A DNA stretch of 48,407 nt from Streptomyces corynorhini (GTDB lineage Bacteria > Actinomycetota > Actinomycetes > Streptomycetales > Streptomycetaceae): assembly GCF_003346515.1 (NCBI RefSeq), contig NZ_QQNA01000057.1, positions 1 through 48,407 on the forward strand, read 5' to 3'. The notes below the pieces were generated by a model. That model worked only from the letters and a program-made list of their open reading frames with translations. It was not told the DNA's origin and did no database searches. Positions 16,175-23,963 of this stretch are shown here, one piece after another. Each line of letters starts with the position of its first letter. Positions within the stretch are counted from its first letter, which is position 1. A program made the position numbers and the translations under genes.

Positions 16175-16559
16175 AGGGCATCACATCGCTTTACGTGGGG
16201 GGCGTGAGCATGACATTCAGTGAGCCGGCGGCCCCCGGGAGGACCGTCCGGGACACGTGATTCAGTAGTTGATTTAAGGCAGGTCCCGAGGGGGCGTCAA
16301 GGACCTGGTATGGACCATAGTTGGCCGGATTTCGATCCCCGCCACCGCCATATGCTCATTTACCCGCCGGACCCGGGCGCCGGGCCCGGCGCCGACTCCT
16401 CGCAACTTGACCTGCACATGACTGTCACGGCGTGTTCACACAAGGCGACCGGCCCTGTGGAAAGCTCCCGCTGAACCGTTTCCTCGCGACCACCGCGGCA
16501 CCGTCCCCCACCCGGTGGCCGCGCGCGGCGGTGGTCCCCCCGGAGAGGACAACTCCCCC
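16175..16559. promoter_or_regulatory. 385-bp divergent regulatory region with a DasR/GntR-like palindrome
   Basis: No gene is supported here. TGGTATGGACCA (16306-16317) is a palindrome-like site that fits the TGGTnTnGACCA core of DasR dre sites (consensus roughly ACTGGTCTAGACCAGT; 11 of 16 positions agree by my count). It lies about 130 bp before the glucanase and 240 bp before the nuclease. The area is AT-richer (agttgatttaagg, catatgctcattta), which suits promoters. Confidence 0.5.
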
Positions 16560-17402
16560 ATGCCACGTCGCCAACGTTCGGTCCGACGCGTGCTGTTGGC
16601 CCTCGGCGTCGCCACCGCGACGCTCGCCACCACCGCCGCCGCGGCGCCGGTGAGCGCACCGTCCGCGAGCGCGCCCGCCACCGCGATCGCGACGTCCGCG
16701 GCGGCCACCGCCGCACTGGACGACACGTACTACCAGAACGCGATCGGCAAGAGCGGCACCGCGCTCAAGTCGGCGCTGCACACGATCATCAAGAACCAGT
16801 CCAAGGTCAGTTACGCGCAGGTCTGGGACGCGCTCAAGAGCACGGACCAGGACCCGGCGAACAGCTCGAACGTGATCCTGCTCTACAGCGGAGCCTCGCG
16901 GGCCAAGACGCGCAACGGCGGCAACACCGGCGACTGGAACCGCGAGCACGTCTGGGCCAAGTCCCACGGCGACTTCGGCACGGCGACCGGCCCCGGCACC
17001 GACCTCCACCATCTGCGCCCGGAGGACGTCACCGTCAACGCCGCGCGCGGCAACAAGGACTTCGACACCGGCGGGAGCGCGGTCTCCGGGGCCCCCGGCA
17101 ACTACACCGACTCCGACTCCTTCGAACCGCGCGACGCGGTCAAGGGCGATGTCGCCCGGATGATCCTCTACATGGCCGTGCGGTACGAGGGCGACGACGG
17201 CTGGGCCGACCTCGAACCGAACGAGAAGGTCAACAACGGGTCGAGCCCGGCCATGGGCAAGCTCTCCGTGCTCAAGAAGTGGAGCGCGCAGGACCCGCCG
17301 GACGCGTTCGAGAAGCGTCGCAACGACGTCATCTACGAGCAGTACCAGAACAACCGGAACCCGTTCGTCGACCACCCCGAGTGGGTCGCGGCGATCTGGT
17401 AG
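16560..17402 (+). CDS. Secreted endonuclease I family nuclease
   Basis: 280 aa. Twin-basic start MPRRQRSVRRVLLALG then a hydrophobic core and an Ala-rich cleavage region give a signal peptide to about residue 30-45. The mature part matches the Endonuclease_1 family (periplasmic EndA/Vvn, Bacillus extracellular nucleases): SYAQVWDALKSTDQ, NREHVWAKSHGDFG with the beta-beta-alpha-metal His, then GTDLHHLRPEDVTVN with the second metal/His motif, and a C-terminal NRNPFVDHPEWVAAIW, a very typical ending. It should cut DNA (and RNA) outside the cell for nutrient recovery. ATG at 16560 is preceded by GGAGAGG at a long spacing. Confidence 0.93.
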   Translation: MPRRQRSVRRVLLALGVATATLATTAAAAPVSAPSASAPATAIATSAAATAALDDTYYQNAIGKSGTALKSALHTIIKNQSKVSYAQVWDALKSTDQDPANSSNVILLYSGASRAKTRNGGNTGDWNREHVWAKSHGDFGTATGPGTDLHHLRPEDVTVNAARGNKDFDTGGSAVSGAPGNYTDSDSFEPRDAVKGDVARMILYMAVRYEGDDGWADLEPNEKVNNGSSPAMGKLSVLKKWSAQDPPDAFEKRRNDVIYEQYQNNRNPFVDHPEWVAAIW

Positions 17403-17420
17403 GCCCCCCGGGCACCACGC

Positions 17421-17465
17421 GTGCTGGACATGTGTCTAATATTCATGGACACCTGTCCAGCACGA
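17421..17465. promoter_or_regulatory. 17-bp inverted repeat enclosing a -10 box (TetR operator candidate)
   Basis: cgtgctggacatgtgtc (17421-17437) and gacacctgtccagcacg (17449-17465) pair at 16 of 17 positions around an 11-bp centre, taatattcatg. The centre holds TAATAT (17438-17443), a good -10 sequence. The site ends 19 bp before the DUF1304 start. Binding would cover the core promoter. The TetR gene two places downstream is the natural candidate ligand protein. Confidence 0.75.
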
Positions 17466-17484
17466 CGTTTCCCGGGAGTCCTCC

Positions 17485-17847
17485 ATGCAAGCAGTCGCAC
17501 ACATACTGGTCGGCCTGGTGGCCGCGCTCCACGTCTACATCCTGGTGCTGGAGATGTTCCTCTGGGAGCGCGCGCCGGGGCGCGGACTCTCCGGCTTCGA
17601 CGCCGACATGGCGCGCAGGACCGCCCCGCTCGCGGCCAACCAGGGGCTCTACAACGGCTTTCTGGCCGCCGGTCTGATCTGGGGGCTGATCGCCGCCGAC
17701 CCGACCGCGTACCGCGTCCAGGTCTTCTTCCTGAGCTGCGTGCTCGTCGCCGGTCTGTACGGCGGCCTCACCGCGAACCGGCGCATCCTGTTCGCCCAGG
17801 CGCTGCCGGGCGCGATCGGACTGGCGGCCGTGCTGGCGGCGGGATGA
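17485..17847 (+). CDS. DUF1304 family membrane protein
   Basis: A 120-aa protein with about four membrane helices: VAHILVGLVAALHVYILVLE, then a polar loop with RRTAPLAANQGLYNGFLAAG, which is the family signature, then FFLSCVLVAGLYGGLT, and a last Gly/Ala helix. DUF1304 proteins have no settled function; they are often next to TetR regulators, as here. ATG at 17485 has GGGAG six bases before it. The stop overlaps the next start (ATGA), so translation is coupled with the TetR gene. First gene of a three-gene operon behind the 17-bp inverted repeat. Confidence 0.9.
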   Translation: MQAVAHILVGLVAALHVYILVLEMFLWERAPGRGLSGFDADMARRTAPLAANQGLYNGFLAAGLIWGLIAADPTAYRVQVFFLSCVLVAGLYGGLTANRRILFAQALPGAIGLAAVLAAG

Positions 17848-18446
17848 CGCCCGGCGCCCCGCCCGGCGGCCCCGTCGGCGAACCGGCCCACGACCCGCGT
17901 ACGGCGCGCACCCGTGACCGGCTGCGCCGGGCGCTGCTGGACGAGTGCGCGCGGCGCCCGCTCGACGAGGTGGGGGTCGCGGCGCTGGCGCGCCGGGCGG
18001 GGGTGGGCCGGGCGACGTTCTACCTGCACTACCCGGACCTCCAGGCGCTGGCCGTCGACGCCTGCGCCGGTATCGTGCGCGACGCGGTGGACGCGCTGCA
18101 CGCCTGGCGCGGGGCCCCCGACCCGCGCGTGCCGCCGGCCGCGCTCCCGGAGTTCTTCGACCGTATCGCCCCGCACGCCGCGCTGTACCGGACCCTGCTG
18201 AGCCCGGGAGGCGGCGGCCCGCTCGGGGAGCTGCTCCACCGCGAGCTGCGAGAGCGCAGCCGCGCGGAGCGGGCGCTGGCCGGGGCGCCGGAGCCGGAGC
18301 TGATCGCCTCCGCCGTGGCCGCCACCTTCACCGGGGTGCTGGCGGACTGGCTGCACGGACTGATCGAGGACACTCCGCACTCCCTCGCCACCCGGGTCTG
18401 GCGGCTGCTGGTACGACTGCACGGCACGCCCTTCACCCAGACCTGA
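17844..18446 (+). CDS. TetR family transcriptional regulator
   Basis: 200 aa. After a Pro/Gly-rich leader, the helix-turn-helix lies about 20-65: TRDRLRRALLDECARRPLDE, then VGVAALARRAGVGRATFYLH with the recognition helix, then YPDLQALAVDAC. The C-terminal domain is helical with an ALYRTLLSPGG segment, like TetR_C domains of the AcrR-type. It overlaps the DUF1304 gene by four bases (ATGA) and precedes the SRPBCC gene by 24 bp. Auto-repression through the inverted repeat at 17421-17465 is the likely model. Confidence 0.9.
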   Translation: MTPGAPPGGPVGEPAHDPRTARTRDRLRRALLDECARRPLDEVGVAALARRAGVGRATFYLHYPDLQALAVDACAGIVRDAVDALHAWRGAPDPRVPPAALPEFFDRIAPHAALYRTLLSPGGGGPLGELLHRELRERSRAERALAGAPEPELIASAVAATFTGVLADWLHGLIEDTPHSLATRVWRLLVRLHGTPFTQT

Positions 18447-18470
18447 CCGCACAGCAGGATCGGAGCCCCC

Positions 18471-19034
18471 ATGTCCCGCACCCTCGTCGTTTCCGGCTCA
18501 CTGGTCATCGCCGCGACCCCGGCGGCGCTCTACGACCGCGTCAGCAGACCGGCGCTGATGGGCCGGTGGAGTCCGGAGAATCTCGGCGCCACCGTCCGGG
18601 GCGCCGACGGGCCCGGCGGGGGACCGGGTACGGACGAGGGTGCGGGCAGGGGCGCGGCCCCGGAACGGCAGACCGGGGTCGGGGACGTCTTCGACGGCCG
18701 GAACAAGCGGGGCCCCGCGCGATGGACCACCCGCTGCACGGTGACCGTCGCCGACCCCGGCCGGCGGTTCGCCTTCCGTGTCCACGCGATCGGCCTGCGC
18801 ACCCCCCGGCTGCGCGGCTCCATCGCCACCTGGGAGTACCGCTTCGAACCGGTCCCCGGCGGCACCCGGGTGACCGAGGTATGGCGCGACGACCGCCGCG
18901 ACTGGCCCGACTTCGTGGCGAACGCCTTCGACCGGCTCGCCACCCGGGGGCATACGTTCGCCGCGTTCCAGGCGCGGAACATCAGGACGACGCTGCGCAA
19001 TCTCAAGCGGGTGGTGGAGGAGGAGTCCGGCTGA
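18471..19034 (+). CDS. SRPBCC (START/Bet v1-like) superfamily protein
   Basis: 187 aa. The fold signature begins with a strand and SLVIAATPAALYDRVSRPAL, then GRWSPENLG, a mid-region RWTTRCTVTVADPGRRFAFR, and TWEYRFEPVPGGTRVTEVWR, with a long C-terminal helix. Members bind hydrophobic small molecules or act as cyclases. A Gly-rich low-complexity insert of about 25 residues (GPGGGPGTDEGAGRGAAPER) interrupts the domain after position 45. ATG at 18471 follows GGAG. Probably the third gene of the DUF1304-TetR operon, so its ligand may be what the TetR protein senses; that is inference. Confidence 0.85.
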   Translation: MSRTLVVSGSLVIAATPAALYDRVSRPALMGRWSPENLGATVRGADGPGGGPGTDEGAGRGAAPERQTGVGDVFDGRNKRGPARWTTRCTVTVADPGRRFAFRVHAIGLRTPRLRGSIATWEYRFEPVPGGTRVTEVWRDDRRDWPDFVANAFDRLATRGHTFAAFQARNIRTTLRNLKRVVEEESG

Positions 19035-19193
19035 GGGGCAGGTGACGGCGGCCCCGCCCTTCCTGCGGCATATGCCAGACGCATCACCTGATCGAGTGTT
19101 GCCAAACGCCTGTCGGGTGACTCCGGGCTGTGCAACAGTCGTAACGGTCCACCCTTGAGACCAGGCAGTGCCGCGCCCGTATCGGAGTACGAG

Positions 19194-20648
19194 ATGCCGT
19201 CCCCCCTGTTCGCGGACCGTCCCGCCCCGCAGCCCACCGAGCGGGGGACGGTGGAAGCACTCATCGACATGACCCGTCGGCTGCGCGGGGACATGGACGC
19301 CGTGCGCCGGGACGCCTCGACCGACGGTGACGACACGCTCTGGCGCTGGCAGCGCGCGCTCTGCGATCTCGCCGTCCAGCAACTGAACGAGCTGAGCGGC
19401 CACTTGGATCAGCTGCGGACCGGCCGCCCGGCCGGGATCCCGGCCGACGGCACGGCGGACGACGGCGCTCCGGGCGGCGCCGAGGCGTGCCGTCGCACGG
19501 CGGACGAGGCCGCCGTCGGCGGGGTCGGCAGCGCCGAGTGGAATCTGCTCACCGACGAGGTGCGCTGGTCCGACGAGCTGTACCGGATCCTGGGGCGGGC
19601 GCCCGAGAGCGGCCCGCTGCCCCTGGACGAACTGCCGTCGCTGGTCTTCGCCGAGGACGAGGCCCTGTTCACCACGATGGTGACGGACTGTCTGATCGAC
19701 GGCAGGCCGATGGACGGCGAGCTGCGGCTCGTCAGAGCCGACGGCCAGCTGCGCACCGTGCGGCTGACGGGTGAGCCGGTCCTCGACACCGACGGCTGCA
19801 CCGCCTCCATGTGGGCGGTGGTGCGCGACGTCAGCGCCCTGCGGCGCGGTGAGCGCGCCCTGCGCGAGTCCCGCGAGTCGCTCCGCCGGGAGCGGCGGAC
19901 GGCGGGGGCCGAGGAACGGCTCGCCGCAGAGCTGCGGGAGGCCGTACTGCCCTCGGCGCACGACTCGTTGCGGCTGGCGCGCGGCGGCGCCGTGGCGCTC
20001 GATCTGGCCGCGCGCCCGCTGTCGTCCCCGTCGGACCCCCTGTCGGGCGGCGACTGGTACGACACGCTCGAACTGCCGAACGGTGAAGCGTTGTTGAGCG
20101 TCGGCGACCTCACCGGGCAGGGCGTGTCCGCCGCCTCCTGCCTGGCCATGGTGCTGGGCGCGGTACGCGGCATGGCCATGGCGGGTGTCGGGCCCGGCGC
20201 CCTGCTGGCCCACCTCAACCAGCTGCTGGAGACCTCGCGGCGGCCCGCGCTGGGCAGCGCCCTGTGCGGCCGCTACGACCCGGTGTCCGGGACGTTCTCC
20301 TGGGCGCAGGCGGGCCACCCCGCCCCGCTGCTGTTCCGCGGCGGGACGGGGCGCGCGCTGACCCCTCCGGACGGCGTCCTGCTCGGCGCGACCACCGGAG
20401 CCGCGTACGAACAGGCCGAAGTCCAGCTGCTCCCCGGGGACCTGCTGGTCCTGCACACCGACGGGCTGACGCGCACCGCCGGAGCGGACGGCGCGGGTAC
20501 GGGGACGGAACGCGACCGGCTCCTCGCGCTGGCGCCCCGGCTCGCCGGGTCCCGCGACGCCCGGGAGTGCGCCACCGTGATCGCCGAGGAGTTCGGACAG
20601 GCCGAACGCGCGGTCGACGGCTGCGTGATGGTCGCCAGGATCGGGTGA
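19194..20648 (+). CDS. PAS-domain PP2C-type (SpoIIE) serine phosphatase
   Basis: 484 aa, cytoplasmic. N-terminal coiled/helical region (1-90); a PAS-like domain at about 108-225 (GSAEWNLLTDEVRWSDELYR, then ILGRAP, ending MWAVVRDVSALRRGERALRE); a short coiled coil; then a SpoIIE-type PP2C domain at about 262-484 with metal-ligand motifs SGGDWYDTLELPNG, SVGDLTGQGVSAAS, and late D-G motifs (HTDGLTR, AVDGCVMV). Such proteins act in partner-switching control of anti-anti-sigma factors. No anti-sigma gene is adjacent. The second motif is L-T-G-Q-G instead of the usual V-x-G-H-G. ATG at 19194 has CGGAG seven bases upstream. A short ggccgg/ccggcc hairpin (20659-20672) follows, then the MITE. Confidence 0.92.
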   Translation: MPSPLFADRPAPQPTERGTVEALIDMTRRLRGDMDAVRRDASTDGDDTLWRWQRALCDLAVQQLNELSGHLDQLRTGRPAGIPADGTADDGAPGGAEACRRTADEAAVGGVGSAEWNLLTDEVRWSDELYRILGRAPESGPLPLDELPSLVFAEDEALFTTMVTDCLIDGRPMDGELRLVRADGQLRTVRLTGEPVLDTDGCTASMWAVVRDVSALRRGERALRESRESLRRERRTAGAEERLAAELREAVLPSAHDSLRLARGGAVALDLAARPLSSPSDPLSGGDWYDTLELPNGEALLSVGDLTGQGVSAASCLAMVLGAVRGMAMAGVGPGALLAHLNQLLETSRRPALGSALCGRYDPVSGTFSWAQAGHPAPLLFRGGTGRALTPPDGVLLGATTGAAYEQAEVQLLPGDLLVLHTDGLTRTAGADGAGTGTERDRLLALAPRLAGSRDARECATVIAEEFGQAERAVDGCVMVARIG

Positions 20649-20706
20649 CCGCCGCTGTGGCCGGAACCGGCCGACCGGCCTGGATGGCTGAATCCGATGG
20701 GAGAGC

Positions 20707-20887
20707 CTAGGGCGTGTTGCGAAAGTAGCGCCGTCCGCCCGGAGGGCGGGGCTCGCGGCGTCTGGTGCGTGCGATCGCAAGGCGGAGGATCGTCCTCGTA
20801 CTGGACGTACTCGGACGACTCCGACAACGCGGCGAGCGCGCGTGCCGGGCGTCGCGGGCCAGGCGGGACTTTCGCAACACGCCCTAG
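20707..20887. mobile_element. MITE-like element, 181 bp, 20-bp perfect terminal inverted repeats
   Basis: The first 20 bases (20707-20726, beginning ctagggcgtgttgcg) are the exact reverse complement of the last 20 (20868-20887). The ends sit on CTAG, a target type used by many IS5-family (IS427-group) elements. Inside there is no transposase frame, a ccgccc/gggcgg hairpin near the left end, and text such as ggcggaggatcgtcc and ctggacgtactcgg, which I recognise as repeated in intergenic regions of Streptomyces genomes. The right end provides the TAG stop codon (20884-20886, minus strand) of the next gene. Confidence 0.8.
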
Positions 20888-22377
20888 ACCTCCGTCCTGC
20901 CCTGCTTCTTCACGGCGGCTTTCGGCATGGCTCTCTCGATCTCCTGGCGCAGCTCCTCGATCCTGCGGTATCCGGCGTACTGACCGGTGAGCCGGTACAT
21001 CTCGCGCAGCCGGTCCCAGGTGCGGATCGAGGAGGTCTCCCCCATCGACACCAGCGCGAGCCGCGCGTAGCGGTCGGCCTGTTCGGGGTCGTCCGCGATG
21101 AAGCAGGCGGAGGCCAGCGAGATGTAGTCGAAGATCATGGACCGCTGCCGGCCGCCGACCCGCAGCTCCAGCGCCTTCTTGGCGTGCCGCTGCGCGATGA
21201 CCGCCGCCCCCGGCTCGTGCTCGGCGAGGGTGCGGAAGGCCAGGGCCTCCATGCCGTGCAGATCGGCCTCGTCGAACATCTGCATCCAACTGGGCGCCGG
21301 TACGTCTCCCTTGTCCGCGACGAAGAGGTCCTCCGCCTCACCCAGCGTGCGGCGCATGGCCTGGCCCCGGCCCATCGACGCCTGGGCCCACGCCTCGATG
21401 GTGCAGAGCATGGCCCGGGTGCGGGGCAGGTTCTCCTCGCCCGAGCCGGACTTGGCGAGTTTCATCAGATCGAGTGCCTCGTCGGGACGGCCCAGGTGGA
21501 TCATCTGCCGGGCGGCGCGGGACAGGGCCTCTCCGGCGCGGGGGCGGTCGCCGCCCTCGCGGGCCGCGTGGGTCGCGATGACGAAGTACTTCTGGGCGGT
21601 GGGTTCGAGGCCGATGTCGTGGGACATCCAGCCGGCGAGTACGGCGAGGTTGGCGGCGACGCCCCACAGGCGCCGCTGGAGGTGGTCCGGGTGGCGGTAG
21701 GCGAGCATGCCGCCCACCTCGTTGAGCTGGCCCACCACGGCCTTGCGCTGGAGTCCGCCGCCTCGGGCGGCGTCCCAGGCGCGGAACACCTCGACGGAGT
21801 CCTCCAGTGCCTCGATCTCCTGCGAACCGATGGGCGCGGCCTCGTAGAGGTCGTACCCGGCGGGCTCCGCGTGCAGGGGATCGGCCGACCGGGGCGCGTC
21901 GGACGAGAGTGCGGGGTCGGAGTGCAGCCAGTCGTACATGACGCTGGTGAGTGCTGGGCCCGCGGTGAGCGCGGCACCCGCGCCCACCAAGCCGCGACGG
22001 TTGAGCATGAGGTCCATTCCCGTGAATTCGGTGAGGACCGCGGCCGTCCGGTCCGGCGCCCAGGGAAGGGCGTCCGGGTTCTCCGCGTTCCCGGCTGCCC
22101 GTCGTCCCCCCGCGCGTCCGCCCCGGACGAACCCGAGGTCCTCGATGGTCACGACACGACCGAGCCGCTCGGTGAACAGGGCCGCCAGCACTCTCGGCAC
22201 GGGATCGCGCGGGGTCTCGCCCAGATCGATCCAGCGCCTCACCCGCGAGGTGTCGGTGGCCAGTTGGGGGTGGCCCATGGCCGCCGCCTGCCGGTTCACC
22301 AACCGCGCGAGTTCGCCCTTGGACCAGCCGGCCAGGCCGAACAGATCCGAAAGACGGGTGTTGGGTTCTCCACCCAC
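20884..22377 (-). CDS. NsdA/NsdB-like regulator (HTH plus TPR-like repeats)
   Basis: 497 aa, cytoplasmic. The N-terminus (NTRLSDLFGLAGWSKGELAR, LVNRQAAAMGHPQLATDTSR, VRRWIDLGETPRDPVPRVLA) looks like an XRE-type DNA-binding module and is characteristic of Streptomyces NsdA/NsdB-type proteins, reported as negative regulators of antibiotic production and sporulation. The rest is an alpha-solenoid: QLNEVGGMLAYRHPD, LAVLAGWMSHDIGLEPTAQK, then TPR-like units to the end. GTG at 22377 is supported by GGGGG upstream and by a promoter (-35 CTGACC 22429-22434, -10 TACTGT 22407-22412, minus strand). The stop codon lies in the MITE end, so a few terminal residues (KKQGRTEV) may be altered. Which paralogue this is cannot be decided here. 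Confidence 0.8.
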   Translation of the reverse strand: MGGEPNTRLSDLFGLAGWSKGELARLVNRQAAAMGHPQLATDTSRVRRWIDLGETPRDPVPRVLAALFTERLGRVVTIEDLGFVRGGRAGGRRAAGNAENPDALPWAPDRTAAVLTEFTGMDLMLNRRGLVGAGAALTAGPALTSVMYDWLHSDPALSSDAPRSADPLHAEPAGYDLYEAAPIGSQEIEALEDSVEVFRAWDAARGGGLQRKAVVGQLNEVGGMLAYRHPDHLQRRLWGVAANLAVLAGWMSHDIGLEPTAQKYFVIATHAAREGGDRPRAGEALSRAARQMIHLGRPDEALDLMKLAKSGSGEENLPRTRAMLCTIEAWAQASMGRGQAMRRTLGEAEDLFVADKGDVPAPSWMQMFDEADLHGMEALAFRTLAEHEPGAAVIAQRHAKKALELRVGGRQRSMIFDYISLASACFIADDPEQADRYARLALVSMGETSSIRTWDRLREMYRLTGQYAGYRRIEELRQEIERAMPKAAVKKQGRTEV

Positions 22378-22620
22378 GTCAAGCCCCCAGGTTCTCGGCT
22401 GAGTTGACAGTAGCTCTCCGTAGCTCCCGGTCAGCTGCCCGGCGACTATTCGCCAGGGTTCGCCAGGGTCCGCCAGATGGTGTGCCACCCGTGTGCCGGT
22501 GTCGGGTAGGAACGCGCCACCCCGGCCCGGCAGCCGGACGTACTCCCCAGGGTGCCTCACGGCCGCCGGGGCGGGTGGGCGCACGCAACTCGTCCACACA
22601 CGAAGGGATCTGTCTCGCCC
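22378..22620. promoter_or_regulatory. Divergent promoter region with helically phased 10-bp repeats
   Basis: Two 10-mers gtagctctcc/gtagctcccg (22410-22429) lie between the -35 and -10 of the minus-strand promoter, and three 10-mers ttcgccaggg, ttcgccaggg, tccgccagat (22449-22478) lie just upstream. A period of 10 bp puts successive copies on the same face of the helix, as for regulators that bind in tandem. Confidence 0.55.
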
Positions 22621-23748
22621 ATGAACACAGCATCGTCCTCCGTGTCGGCTCCGCCCCGGGAGCGGCGTACGGTCACGCCCGGGAGCGGCCCGTACCTCGA
22701 CCCGACCCATGCGGGGCGGACCCGGCTCAGGGCGGGGACGGTCGCGGGGCCGCTCAGCGGGAGACTCGATTTGTCCGGACCCCAGGGTGCCCAGCTGCGG
22801 ATGGCGATCACGGCCGTGCACCGGGTCTGCCCGGAGTTCAATCCGGTGCAGGTGCTGCGCCGCAGCGGCCGCTCCGTCCTGCTCGTCGGTTCCACCGGGC
22901 GCACCACGGCGGTCGCCAAGTGCCTGCTGGACCACTCGCCGGTGTGGACGGAGAGGTTCAGGCACGAAATAGCGGCCTACCGTGCCTTCGTCCGGCACCG
23001 GCCCCCGGTGCGCGTGCCCCGGCTCATCGCCGCCGATCCCGAGAACTGTGCGCTGGTGATCGAGCGGATGCCCGGCAGGGCCGCGGCCCTGACCCGTCAT
23101 CCGATGGATGCCCCGCCGCGCGCGGACATCCGCTCGGCGCTGGGCGCGATCGCCCGGCTCAACACCTGGCGCCCGCCGGCCGGGATGTTCGACAAGCCGC
23201 TCGACTACGCGTCGCGGATCACGCACTACCACGAGCTGGGGCTGTTCACCGACCGCGATCTGGGGGATCTGCAGAAGCTGCTGCACGGGCTCGCGGGCGC
23301 CCGCCAGGGCCTGGGCGAGTTCTGCCACGGTGACGCGCTGCTCTCCAACATCCTGCTCTCCCCCGCCGGTCCCGTGCTGGTCGACTGGGAGCACGCGGGC
23401 TGGTATCTGCCCGGGTACGACCTGGCGACGCTGTGGACCGTGCTCGCGGACGCCCCGGCGGCGCGGCGGAAGATCAGCCAGCTCGCCGCGGCCAAGGGCC
23501 CGGCGGCGCGGGACGCGTTCCTGGTCAATCTGATGCTCGTGCTGACCCGGGAGATCCGGATGTACGAGACGGCGGTGCAGCGCGCGATGCGGGAGGCGCC
23601 GTCGGCCACCGGCTCGGTCCCGGCCTCGGCCCCCGAGCGGCAGAACGCCCTGACGGCGGGTGAGGAGCAGCGGCTGCTGCTGCGCCGGCTGCACGACGAC
23701 TGCGCGATGGCGCGCCGGGCGGTGCGGGCGGCGGTCGGCACCCGCTGA
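22621..23748 (+). CDS. Aminoglycoside-phosphotransferase-fold (APH) family protein
   Basis: 375 aa, soluble. C-terminal kinase-like lobe has the Brenner-type motif [14 protein letters not shown] (H-x-D-x4-N, catalytic Asp) and LVDWEHAGW (metal Asp), the APH/choline kinase arrangement. The N-lobe has [20 protein letters not shown], with a lysine in the place of the ATP-binding Lys. C-terminal Ala/Arg helices follow. Substrate unknown; these proteins phosphorylate small molecules, and a link to drug resistance should not be assumed. ATG at 22621 is used since a 23-residue upstream extension has low-complexity text. Divergent from the NsdA/B-like gene, a pairing I believe is usual in the genus. 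Confidence 0.88.
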   Translation: MNTASSSVSAPPRERRTVTPGSGPYLDPTHAGRTRLRAGTVAGPLSGRLDLSGPQGAQLRMAITAVHRVCPEFNPVQVLRRSGRSVLLVGSTGRTTAVAKCLLDHSPVWTERFRHEIAAYRAFVRHRPPVRVPRLIAADPENCALVIERMPGRAAALTRHPMDAPPRADIRSALGAIARLNTWRPPAGMFDKPLDYASRITHYHELGLFTDRDLGDLQKLLHGLAGARQGLGEFCHGDALLSNILLSPAGPVLVDWEHAGWYLPGYDLATLWTVLADAPAARRKISQLAAAKGPAARDAFLVNLMLVLTREIRMYETAVQRAMREAPSATGSVPASAPERQNALTAGEEQRLLLRRLHDDCAMARRAVRAAVGTR

Positions 23749-23878
23749 CCTGGGCGACGGGGTGGCGCGGGGCGCGTTCATTGGTTCACTCCACTGACGC
23801 GCCGCAGGCCCGGGAGCCACCGCCGCGAAACTCCGTCGCACCCGCGCTGACGTGCGAAATCCCTTCGGTGGCGCCTGA

Positions 23879-23907
23879 TTGACGGATCGTCCGGCAGCCG
23901 GTACCTC
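23879..23907 (+). promoter_or_regulatory. Promoter candidate for the secreted amidase
   Basis: TTGACG (23879-23884), 17-bp spacer, TACCTC (23902-23907), about 57 bp before the TTG start. -35 is a close match to consensus; -10 is moderate. Confidence 0.5.
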
Positions 23908-23963
23908 TGTAGGCGAGTCGGCCCGGCAGGTATGTCACGCACCACCCGTCACTGGAGGCTGCA

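Noticed and set aside
20707..20887. MITE considered as a terminator or a riboswitch
   Set aside because: The paired ends are 181 bp apart with CTAG at both tips and unrelated internal sequence, which suits a mobile element better than an RNA device.
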